A DNA stretch of 64,000 bases from assembly GCF_001879715.1 (NCBI RefSeq), contig NZ_MNBW01000003.1:186001-250000 (forward strand), written 5' to 3'. The notes below the pieces were generated by a model, which was not told the origin of the DNA, ran no database searches, and saw only the letters and a program-made list of their open reading frames with translations. The translations under genes were made by a program, and so were the position numbers. This DNA is from Nioella nitratireducens (GTDB lineage: Bacteria; Pseudomonadota; Alphaproteobacteria; Rhodobacterales; Rhodobacteraceae). This document shows positions 18,720 through 26,929 of this stretch, one piece after another (positions within the stretch are counted from its first letter, which is position 1; every line of letters starts with the position of its first letter).

Positions 18720-19660
18720 CCGCGCCTCCTTAGCCGGGGGTCGGCGATGGCATAGGCGATGTCGACAAGGAAGGTCACCACGATCACGGCGAAGACCAAC
18801 AGCATGGTGACGGATTCCACCACCACCAGATCGCGCTGCGTGATGCCCTGAAAGATCAGGCGCCCGAGGCCGGGCAGGAAGAACACGTTTTCGATGATGA
18901 TCGCCCCCGCCAGCAGGAACGAGAATTGCAGCCCGATGATGGTCAGAACCGGGATCAGGGCGTTTCGCAGGGCGTGGCGCAGCACCGCTTGGCGGCGGCT
19001 CAGCCCCTTGGCGCGGGCGGTGCGCATATAATCCTGCGCCAAGGTCTCGATCAGGGCCGAACGCATCACGCGGGCAAGGATCGCGGCTTGCGGCAGGGCC
19101 AGTGCAATCGAGGGCAGGACGAGGGATTTCAGGGCCATGATCGGCGTGCCCCATCCGGGAAAGCCACCTGCGTTGAACCAGTGCAGATTGACCGCGAAGA
19201 CCAGCACAAGCAGCATGGCGAACCAGAAATTGGGCACGGCGATGCCCAATTGGGTGCCGCCCATGATCCCGTAATCGGCCGCCCGGCCACGGTTGGCAGC
19301 TGCGATCAGGCCGATGGGAAAGGCGATCAGAGTCGAGAGGATCAGCGACAGAACGGCAAGGGGCAGCGACACCCACAGCCGGTCGGCCACCAAGTCGGCC
19401 ACCGGGACGCGATAGGTGTAGGAGGTGCCGAAATCGCCCTGCACCATTCCGGTGATCCACGCGACGTAGCACTCTGCCCTGGACCCGTCGAGGCCAAGGT
19501 CGGCGCGCAGGGCGGCGACCGTGCTGTCATCGGCATTCAATCCCAGCATGAACGCCGCCGGGTCGCCGGGAATGACCTCGATCACCGTGAAGATGACGAG
19601 GCTGGCGACGATCAGGCTGAGGCTCAGCGAGACAAGGCGACCGAGGATATAGCGCAACAT
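18716..19660 (-). CDS. ABC transporter permease, DppB type
   Basis: The 314-residue protein begins MLRYILGRLVSLSLSLIVAS and has about six membrane segments. The DppB block VIPGDPAAFMLG is present, as is the coupling loop RTARAKGLSRRQAVLRHALRNAL. It is the first gene of the transporter operon and is divergent from the creatinase gene. No substrate-binding protein is encoded next to it; one of the right family lies at 26930-28399. Confidence 0.95.
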   Translation of the reverse strand: MLRYILGRLVSLSLSLIVASLVIFTVIEVIPGDPAAFMLGLNADDSTVAALRADLGLDGSRAECYVAWITGMVQGDFGTSYTYRVPVADLVADRLWVSLPLAVLSLILSTLIAFPIGLIAAANRGRAADYGIMGGTQLGIAVPNFWFAMLLVLVFAVNLHWFNAGGFPGWGTPIMALKSLVLPSIALALPQAAILARVMRSALIETLAQDYMRTARAKGLSRRQAVLRHALRNALIPVLTIIGLQFSFLLAGAIIIENVFFLPGLGRLIFQGITQRDLVVVESVTMLLVFAVIVVTFLVDIAYAIADPRLRRRG

Positions 19661-19843
19661 GGGGTGACGTTAGACGGGGCAATTCGCGTGCGCCAGAGGG
19701 GACTTGCCACGACGCACGTTTCTGGATTATCGGAAGGTCAGGCAGGGGCGATGGCGTCGCCCCGGCGGCTAGGCCGCTTGCCGGCGGGCCCTCCCCGCGA
19801 CCGCCCTGTACGCCGGGGCCTTGGTCATATGAAGGAACTTCCC

Positions 19844-21049
19844 ATGGACCGTCCCGAATTCTACCGCCTGCATAATGGCGACAAGGCCGTGCTGGCCTTT
19901 TCGCAGGCAGAATACGACGATCGCCTGATGGGGCTACGCACCATCATGGACGCCAGCGGCGTCGAGGCCGTGGTGCTGACGTCGATGCACAATATCGCCT
20001 ATTACTCGGGTTTTCTCTATTGCGCGTTCGGGCGGCCCTACGGGCTGGTGGTGACGGCGCGCGAGGCGGTGACGATCAGCGCCGGGATTGACGCGGGCCA
20101 GCCGTGGCGGCGATCCGCGACCGACAACATCACCTACACCGACTGGCAGCGCGACAACTTCTGGCGGGCCGTTTTACACGTCGCAGGTAAAGGAAAGGTT
20201 ATCGGTTTCGAGGCCGATCACCTGACCCTTGCGCAGCAGGACAAGCTGAGGGCCTTTCTGGCCCCATCGACCGAGATGGATATCGCGGCGAAGACCATGC
20301 AGCAAAGAATGCGCAAATCGCCCGCCGAGATTGCCTTGATCCGGGCCGGTGCTGCGGTTGCCGACGTGGGCGGATACGCCATCAAAGACGCTGTAAAACA
20401 AGGTGTTAGAGAGATCGACGTGGCGATGGCGGGGCGCGATGCGATGGAGGCGGAGATCGCCCGGCGGTTCCCCGATGCCGAATATCGCGACACGTGGGTC
20501 TGGTTCCAGTCGGGGATCAACACCGATGGCGCGCACAACCCGGTGACGGGCCGGGTGCTGGAGCGGGGCGATATCCTGAGCCTCAACACCTTCCCGATGA
20601 TCTCGGGCTATTATACCGCGTTGGAACGGACGATGTTCGTGGAAGAGGTGGACGCCGCCTCTCTGGCCTATTGGGAGGCCAATGTGGGGGCCCATGAATA
20701 CGGGATGAGCCTGCTGAAGCCGGGCGCGAGTTGTGCGAAAGTCACTCATAAAATCAATGACTTCTTTGCCGAGAGAGACCTGCTGCAATACCGTAGTTTC
20801 GGTTATGGTCACAGTTTTGGAGTGCTGTCCCACTACTACGGGCGCGAGGCAGGATTGGAGCTGCGCGAGGATATCGACACGGTGTTGGAGCCGGGCATGG
20901 TGATCTCGATGGAGCCGATGCTGACCATCCCCGAAGGCCAGCCCGGTGCGGGCGGATACAGGGAGCACGATATCCTGATCATCACCGAGGACGGGGCCGA
21001 GAACATCACCGGCTATCCCTATGGACCAGGGTTCAACGTGGTCAAATAA
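19844..21049 (+). CDS. Creatinase (creatine amidinohydrolase), M24 family
   Basis: The protein has 401 residues from the ATG at 19844, with AAGGAA as ribosome site; an ATG at 19829 is also in frame. From memory the protein is very close to Pseudomonas creatinase: YYSGFLYCAFGRPY, NITYTDWQRDNF, WFQSGINTDGAHNPVTGR with the catalytic H231, and SFGYGHSFGVLSHYYGREAG. It has the pita-bread fold without metal ligands. It hydrolyses creatine to sarcosine and urea, and so supplies urea to the urease. It is divergent from the dipeptide-type transporter. Confidence 0.93.
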   Translation: MDRPEFYRLHNGDKAVLAFSQAEYDDRLMGLRTIMDASGVEAVVLTSMHNIAYYSGFLYCAFGRPYGLVVTAREAVTISAGIDAGQPWRRSATDNITYTDWQRDNFWRAVLHVAGKGKVIGFEADHLTLAQQDKLRAFLAPSTEMDIAAKTMQQRMRKSPAEIALIRAGAAVADVGGYAIKDAVKQGVREIDVAMAGRDAMEAEIARRFPDAEYRDTWVWFQSGINTDGAHNPVTGRVLERGDILSLNTFPMISGYYTALERTMFVEEVDAASLAYWEANVGAHEYGMSLLKPGASCAKVTHKINDFFAERDLLQYRSFGYGHSFGVLSHYYGREAGLELREDIDTVLEPGMVISMEPMLTIPEGQPGAGGYREHDILIITEDGAENITGYPYGPGFNVVK

Positions 21050-21068
21050 GGCCGTCGCCGGGCGTGCA

Positions 21069-21102
21069 CCCCCGGTACACCCCCCGTACACCCCCCGTAC
21101 AC
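21069..21102. repeat. Short tandem repeat downstream of the creatinase gene
   Basis: Three consecutive copies of CCCCCGTACAC are present; the first has one extra G. They lie 20 bp after the creatinase stop and just before its terminator. Confidence 0.75.
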
Positions 21103-21120
21103 CGGAAGAGCACTTTTCAG

Positions 21121-21144
21121 AAAGCCGGGCCTTGGCCCGGCTTT
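21121..21144 (+). terminator. Terminator hairpin after the creatinase gene
   Basis: A perfect 11-bp stem AAAGCCGGGCC / GGCCCGGCTTT with a 2-nt loop ends in a short T run. Confidence 0.75.
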
Positions 21145-21225
21145 CGCGTGTCCGCAGGGGGTGTCTCGTCACCCACCGGCCCGCTAGGGTGGTTCCATTG
21201 CCCGACCCGAGCCGAGAGGTGCGCC

Positions 21226-22494
21226 TTGATTCCACGTCATCTTTGGTACCTGCGCACGATGCTGCGCAAGGTCTGGGTTCGGGTCGTGGGCTTCGCTGTG
21301 CTGGCCTTTTTCTCGGTCGGCCTGTCGCAGCTTGTTTCGCCGATCATGCCGGAAGGTCTGGGGGTGCAGCTTGGGGCACAGGCCGTCGGGCAGATTCTTG
21401 GGGTGCTGGCCTCGTCGATGCTGGCGGTCACCACCTTTTCGCTGTCGATCGCGGTGTCGGCTTTCGCGGCTGCGGCGGGCAGCGCGACGCCACGGGCGAC
21501 GGCGCTGTTGCAACAGGACCGGACCACGCAGAACGTGCTGGCGACCTTTCTGGGGGCGTTCCTGTTCAGCCTTGTGGGGCTGATCGCGCTGAACGCCGAT
21601 CTCTATGACAGGGCGGGGCAGTTCGTGCTGTTGCTTGTCTCCATCGCGGTTGTGGCGTTGGTCATCGTCGCCCTGATCCGCTGGATCGGCCACCTGATGA
21701 GCTTTGGGCGCATGGGCAATACGCTGGACCGGGTCGAGGCTGCTGCTGCGGCATCGCTCAAGGCGCGGCAGGGCACGCCCTATCTTGGCGGCACCCGAGA
21801 CACCGGCGAGGGCCGGAAAAAGGGCGTCTCAGTCCGTGCCAAGGCCACGGGCTATGTCCAGCATGTCGACATGCGCGCCTTGCAGAACGCCGCAGAGGAT
21901 TGTGGCGGGCAGGTCTATATCCGCCGTCTGCCCGGGTCGTTCGTGTCGGTTGGCGCCGTGGTGGTCGATGTGCTGGAGGGCGAGCCGGATGAAGGGCAGG
22001 TGGCGGCGATGCGGTCTGCCTTTGCGCTGGGCAAGGAGCGGCTGTTTGACGAAGACCCCCGGTTCGGCCTGATCGTGCTGGCCGAGATCGCCTCGCGCGC
22101 CCTGTCGCCTGCTGTCAACGATCCGGGCACGGCGATCAGCGTGATCGGGCGGCTGGTGCGGGTGCTTGCGGAATGGCGCGACGAACGCGATGCCGATGTG
22201 GTCTTTCCCGACCTTTATGTGCCGCCGGTCACCCGGCAAGAGGTGGTCATAGATGCGTTCCGCCCGATTGCGCGGGACGGCGCCGCGCTGATCGAGGTGC
22301 AGATCCGGTTGCAAAAGGCGCTGGCCTCGCTCTGTCTTGCCTCGCCCGACCTGTTCCGCGAGGCGGCGGTCGATATGGCGGGCTATGCGTTGGCGCAGGC
22401 CGAAAAGGCGGGGCTGAGCGAGGCCGAGCTGGAGGAGCTGCGCATTCTCGCGCCGGGGCACGGGTCGAGCGGTGACGCCTCTGACAAGAGCTAG
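21226..22494 (+). CDS. DUF2254 predicted membrane protein
   Basis: The protein has 422 residues from a TTG at 21226, preceded by GAGAGG. A longer open frame upstream would run through the creatinase terminator and is rejected. Four hydrophobic segments lie in residues about 15-150 (VVGFAVLAFFSVGLSQ, LASSMLAVTTFSLSIAVSAF, FLGAFLFSLVGLIAL, LLLVSIAVVALVIVALI). A soluble C-terminal part follows with SPAVNDPGTAISVIGRL, the typical DUF2254 block. The function is unknown. Confidence 0.85.
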   Translation: MIPRHLWYLRTMLRKVWVRVVGFAVLAFFSVGLSQLVSPIMPEGLGVQLGAQAVGQILGVLASSMLAVTTFSLSIAVSAFAAAAGSATPRATALLQQDRTTQNVLATFLGAFLFSLVGLIALNADLYDRAGQFVLLLVSIAVVALVIVALIRWIGHLMSFGRMGNTLDRVEAAAAASLKARQGTPYLGGTRDTGEGRKKGVSVRAKATGYVQHVDMRALQNAAEDCGGQVYIRRLPGSFVSVGAVVVDVLEGEPDEGQVAAMRSAFALGKERLFDEDPRFGLIVLAEIASRALSPAVNDPGTAISVIGRLVRVLAEWRDERDADVVFPDLYVPPVTRQEVVIDAFRPIARDGAALIEVQIRLQKALASLCLASPDLFREAAVDMAGYALAQAEKAGLSEAELEELRILAPGHGSSGDASDKS

Positions 22495-22562
22495 GGGGTG
22501 CGGCCTGCCATGACGGGGCGGGCCCCCCCCGCGCCATGACTGGGACATCAGCTTTCACCCCA

Positions 22563-22580
22563 CTGTCACGAAACCGTGAG
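22563..22580 (+). promoter_or_regulatory. Pho-box-like sequence upstream of the phytase-family gene
   Basis: CTGTCACGAAACCGTGAG resembles the PhoB box (CTGTCAT-N4-CTGTCAT). The first half matches at six of seven positions; the second half is weaker. It lies about 60 bp before the ATG at 22639. Confidence 0.4.
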
Positions 22581-22638
22581 CGGCCTGTTACGTTCAGCCA
22601 CCACGACAGGAGACGCACCATTTTTGGGAGAGTCTCGC

Positions 22639-24792
22639 ATGACACATCGCTTTTTGCTGCTCAGCACGGCCGTCTTGGCCGTCGCGGGCAGCCCTGCCCT
22701 GGCAGACATGAACTTCAACCGCGTCGCCTCGTTCCCGGTGGCCCGGAACGCGCCGGACGCCGAGGAAACCTCTTCGGAAATCATCGCGGCCACTGCCGAT
22801 GGCATGACGCTGGTCTACACCGACAGCCTTGGCGAAACGCTTGGCTTCATCGACATCGCCGACCCGGCCAACCCCGTTGCGGGCGGTGCACTGGAGCTGG
22901 ATGGCGAGCCGACCTCGGTCGCCGTGATCGGCCAGACCGCCTATGTCGGCATCAACACCTCGGCTGACTATGTGAACACCTCGGGTCACTTGCAGGTGGT
23001 CGACGTGGCCTCGCATGACACGCTTGCGAACTGCGATCTGGGCGGTCAGCCCGACTCGGTCGCCGCCGCGCCCGACGCCTCGTTCATCGCCGTCGCAATC
23101 GAGAACGAGCGCAACGAAGATCTTGGCGATGGCCGCGTGGGCCAGATGCCCGCAGGGTATGTTGTCATCCTGCCGCTGGCCGAAGGAATGCCGCAGTGTG
23201 ACGAGGCGATCTTTGCCGACGTGACCGGCTTGGCCGAGATCGCGCCGGAAGACCCCGAGCCCGAATTCGTCTCGATCAATGCCGAAAACGAGATCGTCCT
23301 GACCATGCAGGAAAACAACCACATGGTCATCCTGAGCGCCGCTGGTGAAGTGCTGAACCACTTCTCGGCCGGAGCCGTGGACCTTGAAGGTATCGACACC
23401 CGCGAAGAAGGTGCGCTGGTCTTCACCGACAGCCAGCCGGGTCGCCTGCGCGAGCCGGACTCGGTGACCTGGATCGACGCCGATCATTTCGCCATTGCCA
23501 ACGAAGGCGACATGGATGGCGGCAGCCGCGGCTGGACCATCTTCAACCAGGACGGCACCGAGGTTTACGAATCCGGCACCTCGTTCGAACAGGCGCTGAT
23601 CCAGATCGGCCATTACCCCGAACAGCGGTCTGGCAACAAAGGCGTCGAGCCTGAATCCGTGACCTTCGGTGTTTTCGACGGCACGCCCCTGTTGTTCGTC
23701 GGTTCCGAGCGCGGCTCGGTCGTGGGCGTCTATGACGTGACCGACCCGGCCACCCCTGCGCTGCTGCAACTGCTGCCCTCGGGCATCGGGCCGGAAGGCT
23801 ACGTGGTGATCCCCGAGCGTGGCCTGCTGGTGTCGGCCAACGAGGAAGACCTTGGGCTGGACGGCGGAGCGCGCAGCCATGTCATGATCTTCGAGCGTCA
23901 GAATGCCGACGCGGTCTATCCGCATCTGACCTCGGCGGGCATGGACGAGCTGACCGGATGGGGCGCCCTGTCGGGGCTGGCCAACGACCCGGAAACCGGG
24001 CTGATCTACGCGGTCAACGACAGCTTCTACGCGATGCAGCCGACGATCTTCGTGATCGACCCCTCGATGGACGGCCCTTCGCAGATCGTGGACGCGATCC
24101 GCGTGACCCGTGGCGGTCAGCCAGCGCAATTGCTGGACATGGAAGGCATCACGCTGGACGGTGAGGGCGGTTTCTGGATCGCTTCGGAAGGCCGCACCGA
24201 CCGTCTGGTGCCACATGCGCTGTATCATGTCGGTGCCGATGGCGAGATCGAGGACTACGTGACCCTGCCGGCAGAGCTGCAAGCGGTCGAGCGCCGCTTT
24301 GGCTTTGAAGGCATCACCATGGTGGGCGACACCCTGTGGATGGCCGTTCAGCGCGAATGGGCCGACGATCCGGCGCATCAGGCCAAGCTGGTGTCCTACA
24401 ACACCCTGACCCGTGACTGGGGCGCCGTCCGCTACGAGCTGACCACCCCCGACTACGGCTGGGTCGGCCTGTCCGAGATCGAGGCGCATGGCGACTATGT
24501 CTACCTGATCGAGCGCGACAACCAGTTGGGCGAGCTTGCCCGGACCAAGCTGGTCACCCGCGTGGCGATTGCCGACTTGCAGCCCGCGCCGCTTGGCGGC
24601 GACCTGCCCGTCGTGCCGCATGAGATGGTGGTCGACCTGATGCCCTACATGGCCTCGACCGGTGGTTTCGTGGTGGACAAGGTCGAAGGCCTGACCATCA
24701 TGGAAGATGGCACCATGTGGATCGTTACCGACAATGACGGTGTCGATGACTCCTCTGGCGAGACGATGTTCTTCTCGATCCCGCCGATGTAA
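22639..24792 (+). CDS. Secreted esterase-like/phytase-family beta-propeller protein
   Basis: The protein has 717 residues from the ATG at 22639, with a clear signal peptide (MTHRFLLLSTAVLAVAGSPALA). The N-terminal about 400 residues look like a WD/YVTN-type propeller (PTSVAVIGQTAYVGIN, PDSVAAAPDASFIAVA). The C-terminal about 280 residues match the 'esterase-like activity of phytase' domain (LLDMEGITLDGEGGFWIASEG, GFEGITMVGDTLWMAVQ, VEGLTIMEDGTMWIVTDNDG). It is probably a periplasmic or extracellular phosphate-ester hydrolase. A Pho-box-like site upstream fits this. Confidence 0.85.
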   Translation: MTHRFLLLSTAVLAVAGSPALADMNFNRVASFPVARNAPDAEETSSEIIAATADGMTLVYTDSLGETLGFIDIADPANPVAGGALELDGEPTSVAVIGQTAYVGINTSADYVNTSGHLQVVDVASHDTLANCDLGGQPDSVAAAPDASFIAVAIENERNEDLGDGRVGQMPAGYVVILPLAEGMPQCDEAIFADVTGLAEIAPEDPEPEFVSINAENEIVLTMQENNHMVILSAAGEVLNHFSAGAVDLEGIDTREEGALVFTDSQPGRLREPDSVTWIDADHFAIANEGDMDGGSRGWTIFNQDGTEVYESGTSFEQALIQIGHYPEQRSGNKGVEPESVTFGVFDGTPLLFVGSERGSVVGVYDVTDPATPALLQLLPSGIGPEGYVVIPERGLLVSANEEDLGLDGGARSHVMIFERQNADAVYPHLTSAGMDELTGWGALSGLANDPETGLIYAVNDSFYAMQPTIFVIDPSMDGPSQIVDAIRVTRGGQPAQLLDMEGITLDGEGGFWIASEGRTDRLVPHALYHVGADGEIEDYVTLPAELQAVERRFGFEGITMVGDTLWMAVQREWADDPAHQAKLVSYNTLTRDWGAVRYELTTPDYGWVGLSEIEAHGDYVYLIERDNQLGELARTKLVTRVAIADLQPAPLGGDLPVVPHEMVVDLMPYMASTGGFVVDKVEGLTIMEDGTMWIVTDNDGVDDSSGETMFFSIPPM

Positions 24793-24818
24793 TCGGTCGG
24801 ACTGACCGGCATTCCGAC

Positions 24819-24847
24819 CTCCGGCGGAGCGATCCGCCGGGGGTTTT
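24819..24847 (+). terminator. Terminator after the phytase-family gene
   Basis: The stem CCGGCGGA (24821-24828) / TCCGCCGG (24833-24840) has a GCGA tetraloop and is followed by GGGTTTT. Confidence 0.85.
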
Positions 24848-24958
24848 CGTATTCAGCGTGTCCATGCAAATTCGCATATTGGATCGACAGATTCAGGCAA
24901 TTCGCGCATGGCGATCTTTGGCGTAGTCTTCAGGTGCAACAAGACATGGAGGCCTGCG

Positions 24959-25954
24959 ATGCACGCCCTTTATTACGACAGATACGGTGGCCCGGATGTT
25001 GTCAGCCCGCGCGAGATTGCCATGCCCGAGCCGGGCACGGGCGAGGTTCTGGTGCGCGTCGCGGCGGCGGGGGTCACCACGGCGGATTGGCGGTTGCGTG
25101 CGTCGGCCTTTCCCGGTGGATTGTGGCTGGCGGGGCGGCTGATGACCGGGCTGTTCGGTCCCCGCAAGCGTGTGCTTGGCGGCGATTTTGCCGGAACGGT
25201 CGCGGCTGTGGGCAAGGGCGTGTCCCGGTTTCGTCCCGGCGACCCGGTGTTCGGCTTCAGCAGGTATGGCGCCCATGCCGAGTATCTGGTGATGCCGGCA
25301 GAGGGGGCGCTGGCCCGCAGGCCCGAAGGGATCACCCCGGCGCAGGCGGCGGCGTTGCCCTTTGGCGCGTTCTGCGCGTTGGAGTTCCTGCGTGACAAGG
25401 CCAGGCTGCGCCCCGGACAGCGGGTGCTGGTGGTGGGTGCGTCGGGCGGCGTGGGCGTTTATGCGGTGCAGATGGCCAAGATGTTCGGGGCCGAGGTGAC
25501 GGGCGTCGCCAGCGGTGACAACCTTGGGCTGGTGCGGGATCTGGGGGCCGATCATGTCGTGGACTATCGCACCACCGATCTGGCCGGGCTGTCCCAACGC
25601 TTCGACGTGATCTTCGACACGGTCGGGGCGCTGTCGTTTGCGGCGGCCAAGGGTTTGCTGGGGCCGCGCGGCTTGTTCCTGCCGCTGAATTTTTCCGCCG
25701 CAGACCTGCCGCGCGCGCTGTTCTCGGGCCGCAAGGGCGGGCCGCGCATGGTGCTGCATGTGAGCGGCGACACCCGCGAGCAGGCGGAAACGGTCGCGGG
25801 GCTGGTGGCGGCGGGGCGGCTGAAACCGGTTCTGGACGAGGTGTATCCGATGGACCGGATCGGCGCGGCCTATGCCCATGTCGAAGGGCGGCACCGGCGC
25901 GGGGCGGTGGTGCTGGATATCGGGCGGGCGGCGGACCGAGACGCGGTGGCCTGA
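24959..25954 (+). CDS. Zinc-independent MDR-type NAD(P)-dependent alcohol dehydrogenase/quinone reductase
   Basis: The protein has 331 residues from the ATG at 24959 (MHALYYDRYGGPDVV), preceded by GGAGG. The quinone-oxidoreductase pattern is clear: GVTTADWRLR, GGDFAGTVAAVGKGV and the nucleotide-binding VLVVGASGGVGVYAVQMAK. The cysteines of the structural zinc loop are absent, as in zeta-crystallin-like enzymes. The substrate is unknown. It converges on the DMT exporter gene with a 6-bp gap. Confidence 0.88.
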   Translation: MHALYYDRYGGPDVVSPREIAMPEPGTGEVLVRVAAAGVTTADWRLRASAFPGGLWLAGRLMTGLFGPRKRVLGGDFAGTVAAVGKGVSRFRPGDPVFGFSRYGAHAEYLVMPAEGALARRPEGITPAQAAALPFGAFCALEFLRDKARLRPGQRVLVVGASGGVGVYAVQMAKMFGAEVTGVASGDNLGLVRDLGADHVVDYRTTDLAGLSQRFDVIFDTVGALSFAAAKGLLGPRGLFLPLNFSAADLPRALFSGRKGGPRMVLHVSGDTREQAETVAGLVAAGRLKPVLDEVYPMDRIGAAYAHVEGRHRRGAVVLDIGRAADRDAVA

Positions 25955-25960
25955 CGCCGG

Positions 25961-26863
25961 TTAGCCGCGCCGGGACAGGCGGCGTTCGCGCAGGTAGATC
26001 ATCAACCCACCCGCAATGATCAGCAGACCACCGGGAAAGAGCGCGCGAAACGGAGTTTCGCCGAAGGCGAGCCAGCCGAGGACGAAAGCGGTGGGAATGC
26101 CGAAATAGGCGAAAGGTGCGAGGTTGCCGGGGTCTGTCATGCGATAGGCGATGATGAGGCAAAGCACGGCCCCACCGCCGCAGATGCCCATGGCGATGAT
26201 CCAAAGCAGGTCTGCGAGGGGTCCGATGGGGGAAAAGCCCCCGAGGACCATGGCCAAGGCAAAAGCCCCCGCCGCCGAGACCGAGGAGGACCACAGGTTG
26301 ATCAGCGGACTGGGCACGTCTTCGTCCATCATCCGCGACGAGACCCCAGCGAAAGCATAGAGCGCGGCGGCGATCAGCGGCAGCAGCGCGTCGATGTCAA
26401 ACCCCGCCTGGCTTGGGCCGATCACCATGACCACACCGGCGAACCCGACCAGAGCCGCAGACCAGCGGAAGGGGCCCACCCGCTCGCCCAACAGCGGCAC
26501 GGAATAGACGAGGATGAACAGCGCATTGGCGTAAGAGATCGTCGACGCGGTGGCAAAGGCGAGCCGCCCGAGCGACAGGTAGAAGCAGAACTGCGCCACG
26601 GTGACGGCGGCGCCGCGCAGCAGCGGGATCTGCCATTGCCGGATCAGCAGCCGTCGCCCGCCCCGATGCCAGCCCGGCGATGTCCAGAGCGCGATAGCCG
26701 CCGGGATCAGGCCGAAGAGGTTGCGATAGGCCGACAATTCCGCCGCGCCGTAGCTGCCGGACAGATGCTTGATGATCAGCCCCATGATGTCGAACAACAG
26801 GATCGACAGCAGGCTGATCAGGATCGCGGGCAACGGTCGGTTGGTGCGGGGTGGCGTCGGCAT
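25961..26863 (-). CDS. EamA/DMT-family membrane transporter
   Basis: The protein has 300 residues from the ATG at 26863 (MPTPPRTNRPLPAILISLL) and about ten hydrophobic segments arranged as two EamA repeats (for example LSAYRNLFGLIPAAIALW and APFAYFGIPTAFVLGWLAFGE). An upstream in-frame start would include the terminator of the preceding gene and is rejected. It is a presumed metabolite exporter; the substrate is unknown. Confidence 0.88.
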   Translation of the reverse strand: MPTPPRTNRPLPAILISLLSILLFDIMGLIIKHLSGSYGAAELSAYRNLFGLIPAAIALWTSPGWHRGGRRLLIRQWQIPLLRGAAVTVAQFCFYLSLGRLAFATASTISYANALFILVYSVPLLGERVGPFRWSAALVGFAGVVMVIGPSQAGFDIDALLPLIAAALYAFAGVSSRMMDEDVPSPLINLWSSSVSAAGAFALAMVLGGFSPIGPLADLLWIIAMGICGGGAVLCLIIAYRMTDPGNLAPFAYFGIPTAFVLGWLAFGETPFRALFPGGLLIIAGGLMIYLRERRLSRRG

Positions 26864-26876
26864 CGGGTATCCAATA

Positions 26877-26910
26877 GAAAACCCCCGCCGGTCCGGTTGG
26901 AGGGCGGGGG
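26877..26910 (-). terminator. Intrinsic terminator after the substrate-binding-protein gene
   Basis: On the minus strand the stem CCCCCGCC / GGCGGGGG (26903-26910 with 26882-26889) is followed by TTTT. Confidence 0.85.
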
Positions 26911-26929
26911 TCATGCTGTCAGGTGGGCC

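Noticed and set aside
18926-19843. Long open frame in front of the creatinase gene
   Set aside because: It is antisense to the permease gene and would add about 300 non-homologous residues. The creatinase start at 19844 has a good ribosome site and the right length.
22594-24621. 675-codon minus-strand frame across the phytase-family gene
   Set aside because: It is antisense to a signal-peptide-bearing protein with recognisable domains, and is rich in His, Gln and Arg as shadows usually are.
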